From assembly GCA_964639255.1 (NCBI GenBank), contig CAZXDP010000036.1, forward strand, positions 1 through 27,333: a stretch of 27,333 nucleotides of DNA, written 5' to 3'. Origin of the DNA: NZQO01 sp964639255. Lineage in GTDB: Bacteria; Bacteroidota; Bacteroidia; Flavobacteriales; Flavobacteriaceae. Both the position numbers and the translations under genes were made by a program. Below the pieces are notes generated by a model. That model was not told the origin of the DNA. It saw only the letters and a list, made by a program, of their open reading frames with translations, and did not search any database. Within the stretch, counting starts at the first letter, position 1; each line of letters begins with the position of its first letter. Shown piece by piece: positions 8,461 through 15,551 of this stretch.

Positions 8461-9240
8461 ATGGCAAAGAAGAAACCGCTTATCTTAGTGACGAATGATG
8501 ACGGAATAACCGCTCCTGGCATTCGTGCCCTCATCGAAGTAATGAATACTATTGGTGAGGTGTATGTTGTTGCGCCCGATTCGCCACAAAGTGCCACGGG
8601 ACACGCCATTACTATAAACGACACCCTATACTGCGACAAGGTGAATGTGCACGATGAGGCCTTGCAGAAAGAATATAGCTGTAGCGGCACACCGGTAGAT
8701 TCGGTAAAACTTGCCGTGAATGAAATACTAAAACGAAAACCAGATCTCTGCGTAAGCGGCGTAAATCACGGCAGCAATTCTTCTATTAACGTGATATATA
8801 GCGGCACTATGAGCGCAGCCGTCGAGGCGGGTACCTTGGGCATTCCAGCAATTGGGTTTTCGTTATTGGACTATTCATGGGATGCTAATTTTGAGCCTTG
8901 CAAACCCTATATCGAGCAGCTGGCGAAGCAATGCCTAAAAAACGGTTTGCCAAAGGGCGTAGTCCTAAATGTGAACATTCCTAAATTGCCCAAGGACAAG
9001 CTCAAGGGGATAAAAGTATGCCGACAGGCAAACGCACATTGGGAAGAGAATTTCGATAAACGAGTGAATCCTTTAGGGAGGGAATATTACTGGCTCACCG
9101 GCGAATTCGTGAACGAGGACAAGGGTGAGGATACTGATGAATGGGCACTCGCGAACGGATATGTTTCGGTCGTGCCAGTTCAATTCGACCTTACGGCGCA
9201 CCACGCCATAAAAGATATTAATTCGTGGGATTTAGAATGA
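8461..9240 (+). CDS. surE: 5'/3'-nucleotidase SurE
   Basis: A 259-residue metal-dependent survival-protein phosphatase that removes phosphate from nucleoside monophosphates. All metal-site elements are present: ILVTNDDG (Asp13, Asp14), Ser44 in the APDSPQSATG stretch, and Asn102 in CVSGVNHGSN. The conserved SGTPVDSVKLA and YSGTMSAAVEA segments complete the family core. I chose the ATG at 8461 (MAKKKPLILVTNDDG) because it gives the usual short N-terminus; a TTG four codons upstream at 8449 is the only other option. The stop overlaps the next gene's start (ATGA at 9237-9240), so the downstream membrane protein is likely translationally coupled. It heads the surE-lpxB-comEC run, divergent from prc. 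In E. coli, SurE aids stationary-phase survival. Confidence 0.95.
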   Translation: MAKKKPLILVTNDDGITAPGIRALIEVMNTIGEVYVVAPDSPQSATGHAITINDTLYCDKVNVHDEALQKEYSCSGTPVDSVKLAVNEILKRKPDLCVSGVNHGSNSSINVIYSGTMSAAVEAGTLGIPAIGFSLLDYSWDANFEPCKPYIEQLAKQCLKNGLPKGVVLNVNIPKLPKDKLKGIKVCRQANAHWEENFDKRVNPLGREYYWLTGEFVNEDKGEDTDEWALANGYVSVVPVQFDLTAHHAIKDINSWDLE

Positions 9241-9524
9241 AGCGAACGCAACGGGAGGTAGCCATTGGTTTTTTAATAGGGATAATCGCAAATGCCACGG
9301 GCACCTACCTCTACCTGTTCTTTTTTTCGAGGTATCCTTTGGAAGAGAGCCTTGCGCTCGCGCTCGAGGAAGATATTATGGGCAGCTTGATCGCTTTGGG
9401 CGCGCTGCTCAATTTGGGCGCATTTTTTATATTTCTGAAGAAAAAACAATACTACCGCGCCCGCGGTGTGGTGCTGGCCACTGTGCTAGCGGCACTGCTG
9501 GTATTGGTTAGCAAATTTTATTAG
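9237..9524 (+). CDS. Small membrane protein of unknown function between surE and lpxB
   Basis: A 95-residue hydrophobic protein, start ATG at 9237 overlapping the surE stop by four bases (ATGA). Three membrane helices are predicted by eye: about residues 8-29 (VAIGFLIGIIANATGTYLYL), 49-67 (GSLIALGALLNLGAFFIFL) and 77-92 (GVVLATVLAALLVLVS). Short charged stretches separate them, including an acidic loop (LEESLALALEED) and a basic one (KKKQYYRAR). I do not recognise a named family. The tight coupling to surE upstream and the 8-nt gap to lpxB downstream mean it is expressed with them. An earlier in-frame GTG at 9225 is less likely because of the longer overlap. A link to lipid A or membrane function is only an inference from neighbours. 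Confidence 0.8.
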   Translation: MKRTQREVAIGFLIGIIANATGTYLYLFFFSRYPLEESLALALEEDIMGSLIALGALLNLGAFFIFLKKKQYYRARGVVLATVLAALLVLVSKFY

Positions 9525-9532
9525 GGACGCCT

Positions 9533-10684
9533 ATGAAATACTACATCATTGCGGGAGAAGCCTCTGGCGATTTGCACGGCGCAAACCTCATTAAATCCCT
9601 GAAAAAGGTAGATCCACAAGCCGTTGTACGCGCCTGGGGCGGCGATTTAATGGAAGCTGCCGGGGCCGATGTTGTAAAGCATTATCGCGATCTCGCTTTT
9701 ATGGGATTTGTAGAGGTACTGTTCAATTTGCGCACCATTTTCAGGAACATCTCATTTTGCAAGGCGGATATAGAGGCGTTTCGGCCAGATGTAATTGTCT
9801 TTATTGACTATCCCGGCTTTAACCTTCGCATCGCCAAATGGGCCAAGAGAGAGGGATACTCGACGCATTACTATATTTCGCCACAGCTGTGGGCGTGGAA
9901 GGAAAACCGAATAAAGGCAGTGAAACGTGATGTGGATGCTATGTATGTTATCCTCCCCTTCGAAAAGGAGTTCTATGAAAACAAACACGATTTTCCTGTA
10001 CATTTTGTAGGCCACCCCCTATTGGATGCCATTTCCGAAAGGCCCCAAAAAGATATTTTTGAATTTAGAAAGCAGCACGGCCTAAACGATAAGCCCATTA
10101 TCGCATTGCTTCCCGGAAGCCGCAAACAGGAAATATCAAAAATGCTTTCGGTGATGCTGGACATCGTAGACGATTTCCCCGACTATCAATTTGTCATTGC
10201 AGGCGCTCCCAGTCAAGAAGCAGAGTTTTACAAGCCTTTTATACAAAAGGAGCAAGTGCACCTGCTATTGGACAAAACGTACGACCTGCTTAGTCTCTCT
10301 ACAGCAGCCTTGGTGACCTCTGGCACCGCTACTTTAGAGACTGCGCTTTTTAAGGTTCCACAGGTAGTTTGCTATAAGGGGAGCCGTATTTCGTATGAAA
10401 TTGCAAAACGGGTTATTCATCTTAAATACATTTCGCTTGTCAACTTGATTCTCGATAAGGAAGTCGTTACCGAATTGATACAAACTGAATTTACCGCCGA
10501 CCGACTTCGGGAGGAGCTGCAAAAAATACTTGACCCATACCATAGGGCAAAACTCTTTTTAGATTATTACGATCTAGAAAAAAAATTGGGCGGAAAAGGT
10601 GCCAGCGATACAACCGCACATCTTATTTATGAAGCCATAGGCTTAAATTTAAAAAAATCCGTTATTTTTAGGGAACAGAAGTAA
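9533..10684 (+). CDS. lpxB: Lipid-A-disaccharide synthase
   Basis: A 383-residue GT19 glycosyltransferase that joins UDP-2,3-diacylglucosamine to lipid X at the cytoplasmic face of the inner membrane, giving the tetraacyl disaccharide precursor of lipid A. Signatures in order: IIAGEASGDLHGA (5-17), VIVFIDYPGFNL with Asp92 at the place of the E. coli catalytic Asp98, SPQLWAWKENRIK (116-128), FVGHPLLDAI, ALLPGSRKQEI (191-201) and the UDP-binding TSGTATLETAL (262-272). Length is normal. It starts 8 nt after the small membrane protein and ends 11 nt before the NlpC/P60 gene. Presence of lpxB fits a Gram-negative outer membrane with lipid A. Other lpx genes are not in the window. Confidence 0.97.
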   Translation: MKYYIIAGEASGDLHGANLIKSLKKVDPQAVVRAWGGDLMEAAGADVVKHYRDLAFMGFVEVLFNLRTIFRNISFCKADIEAFRPDVIVFIDYPGFNLRIAKWAKREGYSTHYYISPQLWAWKENRIKAVKRDVDAMYVILPFEKEFYENKHDFPVHFVGHPLLDAISERPQKDIFEFRKQHGLNDKPIIALLPGSRKQEISKMLSVMLDIVDDFPDYQFVIAGAPSQEAEFYKPFIQKEQVHLLLDKTYDLLSLSTAALVTSGTATLETALFKVPQVVCYKGSRISYEIAKRVIHLKYISLVNLILDKEVVTELIQTEFTADRLREELQKILDPYHRAKLFLDYYDLEKKLGGKGASDTTAHLIYEAIGLNLKKSVIFREQK

Positions 10685-10695
10685 GTACTCGCCTC

Positions 10696-11205
10696 ATGAA
10701 ACATATTGTACTGCTAGGTTTTTTGGTATGCATGCTCGCATCCTGCGGAAGCTCGAAAGTCCGTTACAATACAGCAAATCGTACCAAAGGTACGGTAAGC
10801 AAGTCGCACAATGCAAATTCCTCTAAGGCTACCAAAATTGTAAATTATGCGAAGGGATTTGAGGGCACGCGGTACAAATTTGGCGGCACCAACGAGAAAG
10901 GTATGGACTGTTCTGGCTTGGTATATACGGCCTTCAACCAAGAAGATATATGGTTGCCAAGAATTTCTAGAGATATGGCTCGAGAAGGGCAACGCATCCC
11001 GCTACGGCAAACCAGTATTGGCGATCTACTTTTTTTCCAGACCAACAAAAGCAGCCGCGTTATCAATCACGTAGGATTGGTTGTGGAGACAGAACGCGGA
11101 GCTATTAAATTTATACATTCTACCTCCTCACGGGGGGTCATTATATCCTCATTGGAGGAACGCTACTGGAACGACGCTTTTGTGGAAGCCAGACGTATTA
11201 TGTAA
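10696..11205 (+). CDS. NlpC/P60 family cell-wall peptidase, lipoprotein
   Basis: A 169-residue lipoprotein. The signal peptide ends in lipobox LASC with Cys17 as the lipidated residue, followed by a short basic and Ser/Asn-rich linker (about 18-45). The single NlpC/P60 domain has the expected papain-like catalytic set: Cys72 in GMDCSGLV, His125 in INHVGLVV and His141 in FIHSTSS. The segments GTRYKFGGTNEKG and SIGDLLFFQT are also standard. It resembles E. coli MepS (Spr) in size and layout, so it probably cuts peptide cross-links in murein to let the sacculus expand, but endopeptidase specificity cannot be proved from sequence. It sits 11 nt after lpxB. Its exact cleavage site and anchoring membrane are inferred. 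Confidence 0.92.
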   Translation: MKHIVLLGFLVCMLASCGSSKVRYNTANRTKGTVSKSHNANSSKATKIVNYAKGFEGTRYKFGGTNEKGMDCSGLVYTAFNQEDIWLPRISRDMAREGQRIPLRQTSIGDLLFFQTNKSSRVINHVGLVVETERGAIKFIHSTSSRGVIISSLEERYWNDAFVEARRIM

Positions 11206-11222
11206 ACCTATTTCTATTTTAC

Positions 11223-11259
11223 TCCCCTACTGAACAACACTGAAAAAGTGTATAGGGGA
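11223..11259 (+). promoter_or_regulatory. Two-part RNA hairpin ending on the first base of the comEC start codon
   Basis: TCCCCTA (11223-11229) is a perfect complement of TAGGGGA (11253-11259), whose final A is the A of the comEC ATG. Nested between them, ACACT (11237-11241) pairs with AGTGT (11247-11251) across a GAAAA loop, leaving a 7-nt bulge on the 5' side and one base on the 3' side. In the mRNA this would bury the only G-rich, Shine-Dalgarno-like run before comEC and the edge of its start codon. No T-run follows, so it does not look like a terminator. A translational control role is inferred. Confidence 0.5.
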
Positions 11260-13289
11260 TGACATTCATCAATTTTATAATAGTTCGTTTCGCGCTGTTG
11301 GTTGCCCTGGGCATCTTGGCTGCGCATTTTTTCCCGGTTTCTTTTTCGGTAGTACCTCTATTGATTTCCCTTTGCTTTCTGCTAATCGTACTTTGGTATA
11401 CCTCCCTATCATACTGGCAGGCATCGGCTTGGTTCGGTCTAATAGCCTATTTCTCCTTTTTCTTTGTGGGCTATGGCAGCTACCAATTGCGTATGCCGAA
11501 TTTCCAACCTACTCATTATTCGCATACTCTGGAAAGCAACGGACCGATACTGATACAAGCTAAGATTACAGGCAAGCTTAAACCCGACCATTACAACCAA
11601 AAATATATCGCCAAAGTCTTTCACTATAACGATAAGGCCACTACGGGCACTATCATCCTATATGTCACAAAGGAAAGCGGCTTAGCCGAATTTGAAATAG
11701 ATGATGTGCTTTTGATTTCTGCGGAAATAACAGAACTTCCTAAGGCCTTGAACCCCCACCAATTTGACTATTCGGAATATCTTAGGGGGTTAGAGGTGCA
11801 CCATCAAGTACGCATATCTGAGAAGGATTTACTGCAACACCATACGGGACGAACAACCCTTCGTGGTTTTGCCGAAGGCGTAAGAAACCATTGTATTGCC
11901 GCTCTAAAACAAACTCCATTGCAAGTAGAAGAGCGCGCTATTGTACAGGCTCTTGTACTAGGGCAGCGCAATGAAATAGACCAGTCACTATATAGCCAAT
12001 ATGCCGCAGCGGGTGCTGTACACATCTTAGCGGTGAGCGGCCTGCATGTGGGAATCCTGTTTGTGATGTTCCAATACCTTACCCGATCGCTTAGGCGACT
12101 GAAATACGGCCGCCACCTGCAGGCGCTTTTGGTGATCGTCGCCCTCTACGCTTTTGCGCTACTGGCAGGGTTGTCACCGTCTGTGGTGCGGGCCGCGACA
12201 ATGTTTTCCCTTTTCGTCTTCGCGCAATCGCTACGTAGGGAAACCAACAGCATGAACACGCTCTTCATTTCATTCTTGGCATTATTGATACTGAATCCGC
12301 TATGGCTGTTTCACGTAGGTTTCCAAATGAGCTATCTGGCTGTATTTTTCATTTTATGGGTGCAGCCTATTTTTTACAAACTGTGGAAACCTAAAGCGTG
12401 GCTACCTAAAAAGGCTTGGGGCATCGCAAGCGTAACCTTGGCGGCACAGCTAGGGGTGATCCCCGTTAGCCTTTATTATTTCCACCAACTTCCAGGTTTG
12501 TTTCTGCTTACAAATCTAGTAGTGCTCCCCTTTATCGGCGTATTGTTAGTGGCAGGACTTATTATTCTCATTTTGGCATTATTACAATCCCTCCCAGACT
12601 TTCTGGCAATTACCTATAATTATTTAGTCACGGGATTAAATGCATTTATTGGTTGGGTGGCCTCTCAAGATGCATTTTTGTTTTCTGAAATTCCCTTTAA
12701 CGTATGGAATGTGCTCGCAGCCTACGCAATCATCGTGGGTGTCATTTTATTTTGGCAGCGCCGAACATTGGCCACCCTAGGCTTTACCCTCGCGGGAGTG
12801 CTTATATTGCTGTCGGGTTTGGTATATAACAAACTCGAAAACAGCCGGGAGGCCCTGGTGATTTTCCATAAATCGCGCACAAGTCTTATGGCCGTAAGGG
12901 AAAACGGCACCTTAAGGTTGTTTCATCGAGATACGGTACCCAAAGCGTGGGAAAGCACGTATCCCGTGGCAGCCTATCTTTTGGAGACAGGAAACCCCGA
13001 GGTGCAACAAGAACCCTTGCCTGATGTATTTCAGTATAAAGAAAAAACAATAGTGGTTGTCGATAGCGCAGGTATATACCCCACCTCCCGAACGGTGGAT
13101 ATTGTTTTGCTAACACAGAGTCCGCGCGTAAATCTCGACAGGCTTATCGCGACGCTCAACCCTTCCCTAATCATTGCCGACGGGAACAACTACCGTAGTT
13201 ACGTGACGCGCTGGCGAGAAACATGCCAAAAGAAAAAGCTCCCTTTTCACCATACGGGTACCAAGGGAGCCTTCATCATCGAGCAGTGA
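11259..13289 (+). CDS. comEC: ComEC/Rec2 family DNA-uptake channel protein
   Basis: A 676-residue polytopic protein. Two N-terminal helices lead into an OB-like extracytoplasmic domain (DUF4131, about 80-195). The Competence domain follows with its hallmark ILAVSGLHVGIL (256-267) and many helices up to about residue 525. ComEC forms the inner-membrane channel for single-stranded DNA in natural transformation. The C-terminal part (about 528-676) keeps traces of the metallo-beta-lactamase-like domain (VDIVLLTQSPRVN, LIATLNPSLIIADGNN) but I cannot find the HxHxDH motif or the downstream metal histidines of Bacillus-type ComEC, so any nuclease function is doubtful. The gene begins 53 nt after the NlpC/P60 gene, directly behind a hairpin, and converges on the thioredoxin-like gene. 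Whether the strain is transformable is not known. Confidence 0.92.
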   Translation: MTFINFIIVRFALLVALGILAAHFFPVSFSVVPLLISLCFLLIVLWYTSLSYWQASAWFGLIAYFSFFFVGYGSYQLRMPNFQPTHYSHTLESNGPILIQAKITGKLKPDHYNQKYIAKVFHYNDKATTGTIILYVTKESGLAEFEIDDVLLISAEITELPKALNPHQFDYSEYLRGLEVHHQVRISEKDLLQHHTGRTTLRGFAEGVRNHCIAALKQTPLQVEERAIVQALVLGQRNEIDQSLYSQYAAAGAVHILAVSGLHVGILFVMFQYLTRSLRRLKYGRHLQALLVIVALYAFALLAGLSPSVVRAATMFSLFVFAQSLRRETNSMNTLFISFLALLILNPLWLFHVGFQMSYLAVFFILWVQPIFYKLWKPKAWLPKKAWGIASVTLAAQLGVIPVSLYYFHQLPGLFLLTNLVVLPFIGVLLVAGLIILILALLQSLPDFLAITYNYLVTGLNAFIGWVASQDAFLFSEIPFNVWNVLAAYAIIVGVILFWQRRTLATLGFTLAGVLILLSGLVYNKLENSREALVIFHKSRTSLMAVRENGTLRLFHRDTVPKAWESTYPVAAYLLETGNPEVQQEPLPDVFQYKEKTIVVVDSAGIYPTSRTVDIVLLTQSPRVNLDRLIATLNPSLIIADGNNYRSYVTRWRETCQKKKLPFHHTGTKGAFIIEQ

Positions 13290-13307
13290 AACACTTAACT
13301 AAAAACC

Positions 13308-13847
13308 CTACTCTTTGAAAGTGCCTTTAAAATTTTCCTGATATTCTTCCCACGCTTCCATGGTCGTGAGCTTCTTATAATCGTCGTTGGCTATCATCTT
13401 CAAATAAATTTCAAGTTGCTTGGGAGTTCTATATCCAGGAATAGTTTGGATAAGGTCTCCGTTTTCCTTGAAAAATACCACATTGGGATAAGCGTTTATC
13501 TTCAATGCATGCGCAAACAAATGTTGTGAATTGCGTCCCTTTCGTCCGGGTTGGTAATTGGGGTTGGTATAGGTGAAGTCTTGATAGGTAACTTCTTCAG
13601 TCCCTTCAGCATTGAATTTCACCGGATAAAAATTCTCATTGATAAACTTTGCCACTTGGGCATTTCCGAAGGTATTTTTATCTAGAAGTTTACAGGGGCC
13701 GCACCACGTGGTATACACATCCATGAGGATTTTCTTGGGAGCTTTCTTTTGTGCTGCCAAGGCATCGTTCATAGTCATCCATTGTATTTCTTGAGCGGTG
13801 CCCACTACCCCAACCAACAGCATTACATAAAGTAGAATGGGTTTCAT
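13308..13847 (-). CDS. Secreted thioredoxin-family protein (CGPC active site)
   Basis: A 179-residue protein. The ATG at 13847 gives a clean Sec signal peptide (MKPILLYVMLLVGVVGTAQ, cut near residue 19); a longer frame reaching an ATG at 13892 would start inside a terminator hairpin and hide the signal. The mature protein is a thioredoxin fold with MDVYTTWCGPCK (Cys49 and Cys52) and the loop AYPNVVFF, where the Pro is the expected cis-proline. CGPC is the reducing type of active site, so a periplasmic disulfide reductase or isomerase role is likely, with partner unknown. The Trp-Cys-Gly-Pro-Cys environment resembles thioredoxin_7/DUF255-like proteins common in Bacteroidota. It converges on comEC (18 nt between stops) and lies downstream of the POT gene beyond a strong terminator. 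Confidence 0.87.
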   Translation of the reverse strand: MKPILLYVMLLVGVVGTAQEIQWMTMNDALAAQKKAPKKILMDVYTTWCGPCKLLDKNTFGNAQVAKFINENFYPVKFNAEGTEEVTYQDFTYTNPNYQPGRKGRNSQHLFAHALKINAYPNVVFFKENGDLIQTIPGYRTPKQLEIYLKMIANDDYKKLTTMEAWEEYQENFKGTFKE

Positions 13848-13877
13848 AATATAGAAAATTGTTTGTTTGTTATTGAA

Positions 13878-13911
13878 CAAAAAACGTTCCATACTGTGGG
13901 AACGTTTTTTG
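13878..13911 (-). terminator. Intrinsic terminator after the POT transporter gene
   Basis: Perfect 13-bp inverted repeat: CAAAAAACGTTCC at 13878-13890 and GGAACGTTTTTTG at 13899-13911 with an 8-nt loop. Read on the minus strand it is a hairpin with an ACGTTCC/GGAACGT core followed by six T, starting 22 nt after the POT stop codon. It separates the dppIV-POT unit from the downstream thioredoxin-like gene. It is symmetric, so it could also stop plus-strand transcripts. Confidence 0.85.
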
Positions 13912-13933
13912 TCACTATTTGTTGTACAGAAGG

Positions 13934-15523
13934 TTAACGAATACCGTGCATCATTTGAATTAGCTTTTTGTTCAAAATGAGCATGATAATTCCGGCACCT
14001 ACTGGAACTAGTGTAAATATCAAGAAGAAAGTGGTCATGCCATAGTTTTCCACAATAGGATCGATATAGCTACCCGTCCAACCTGCGGTAAGGTTTGCAA
14101 TGAAGTTCGCTACGAACCAGACCCCAAACATTAAACCAACTAGCTTAAGCGGAGCCAACTTGCTCACATAGCTCAAACCTACCGGCGATACACAAAGCTC
14201 CCCAAGGGTATGGAACAGATAGGCCAGAATTAAGAATATCATACTTACCGAAGCAGTTTTGGCTCCTTGCGGAATTTCTGTAGCACCGTAGGCCAAAATA
14301 GCGAATCCAAGCCCGAGCAGGATGAGGCCGATGGCAAATTTTATGGGTCCTGACGGATTGAATTTACTTTCCCAAATTTTTGAGAACATGGGTGCAAAGG
14401 CAATGATAAAGAATGAATTCAAGATTCCAAACCAGGAGGCAGGTACTTCGGCGGTCTCGGCCACGAATTCACGCTGCAACATCCAGATTACAATTCCCCA
14501 AATAATAACGAAACTTGAGCCCAGCATCACATTCGAAATAGGATGTTTTGAAAAGGTACGCTTAAAGAGCAGGAACAGCACCCAAGTAATGATCAACATG
14601 GGCACGACGGTTAATAGGGTGTTGAAAATTTTGAAGGTTATCGCCCCATCCCCTATCAAGGTTCGGTCGGTATAGTCGTTGGCAAAAATAGTCATAGAGC
14701 CCCCAGCTTGCTCAAATGCCCACCAGAAGAATATGGTAAAAAAGGCAAAGACCCCAATAACGATGAGCCTATCGCGGGTAACCTTAGAGCGCTGTGCCTC
14801 ATCGATAGTATCTTCGATCGCCTCTTGGGTTTTCTCAGCAGAGTTTTCAATTGCATTGTCGTAGTCTTGGGTCTTTCTTGGAGAGAGCCCAATACGCCCA
14901 AAGATGCTCTGGGCGAAGTAAAATTGCAACATTCCGAAGAACATGAAAATTCCGGCAAGACCGAAACCATAGTGCCAACCCACCTTTTCACCAATGTAAC
15001 CGCAAAGTAAAATACCCAAGAAAGCACCGGCATTGATACCCATATAAAAAATGGTATATCCTGCGTCCTTTTCCTTTCCTTGATTTTTATACAGCTGTCC
15101 TACCATGGAAGAAATATTCGGTTTAAAGAGACCATTTCCAATAATTAGCAAACCGAGACCGGCATAGAAGAAGGGATCTGAAAATACTTCCAGCGCCATA
15201 GAGGCGTGTCCTAACGTCATAAGTACAGCCCCGAGCACCACAGCCTTTCGGTAACCCATAATTTTATCGGCAATTAGGCCGCCGAATATGGGGGTGATGT
15301 AAACCAGGCCTGTATACCATCCGTAAAGTAAGAGTGCCTCAGAGCGTTCCCAGCCCCAGCCTTCATCCATAATGGATGCCACAAGGAAGAGAACGAGCAA
15401 GGCCCGCATTCCGTAATAGGAAAACCGTTCCCACATTTCGGTAAAGAAGAGTACAAATAGCCCCGATGGGTGGCCCAATACAGTTCTTTGGTTTAATTCT
15501 GAACCGCCATATTTAAATTCCAT
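13934..15523 (-). CDS. POT/PTR2-family proton-coupled oligopeptide transporter
   Basis: A 529-residue major facilitator with about 12-14 helices. The POT signature ExxER is present in helix 1 (FFTEMWERFSYYGMRA; Glu29, Glu32, Arg33), which couples proton and peptide movement. The GGLIADKIMGYRKAVVLGA loop and the GNGLFKPNISSMVGQLY segment are family standards. A long charged cytoplasmic linker (about 213-252, SAEKTQEAIEDTIDEAQ) joins the two halves. It should import di- and tripeptides using the proton gradient. The gene is 28 nt after a dipeptidyl peptidase IV gene on the same strand, so enzyme and importer are probably cotranscribed and work in sequence. A terminator follows. Exact substrate range (dipeptide or tripeptide) cannot be read from the sequence. 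Confidence 0.95.
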   Translation of the reverse strand: MEFKYGGSELNQRTVLGHPSGLFVLFFTEMWERFSYYGMRALLVLFLVASIMDEGWGWERSEALLLYGWYTGLVYITPIFGGLIADKIMGYRKAVVLGAVLMTLGHASMALEVFSDPFFYAGLGLLIIGNGLFKPNISSMVGQLYKNQGKEKDAGYTIFYMGINAGAFLGILLCGYIGEKVGWHYGFGLAGIFMFFGMLQFYFAQSIFGRIGLSPRKTQDYDNAIENSAEKTQEAIEDTIDEAQRSKVTRDRLIVIGVFAFFTIFFWWAFEQAGGSMTIFANDYTDRTLIGDGAITFKIFNTLLTVVPMLIITWVLFLLFKRTFSKHPISNVMLGSSFVIIWGIVIWMLQREFVAETAEVPASWFGILNSFFIIAFAPMFSKIWESKFNPSGPIKFAIGLILLGLGFAILAYGATEIPQGAKTASVSMIFLILAYLFHTLGELCVSPVGLSYVSKLAPLKLVGLMFGVWFVANFIANLTAGWTGSYIDPIVENYGMTTFFLIFTLVPVGAGIIMLILNKKLIQMMHGIR

Positions 15524-15551
15524 ACAAGTAAGTGTTAGTTAAGGTTGATAT

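Noticed and set aside
13848..13892. Longer thioredoxin-like reading frame starting at an ATG at 13892
   Set aside because: The start lies inside the terminator hairpin and the extra 15 residues would hide the signal peptide.
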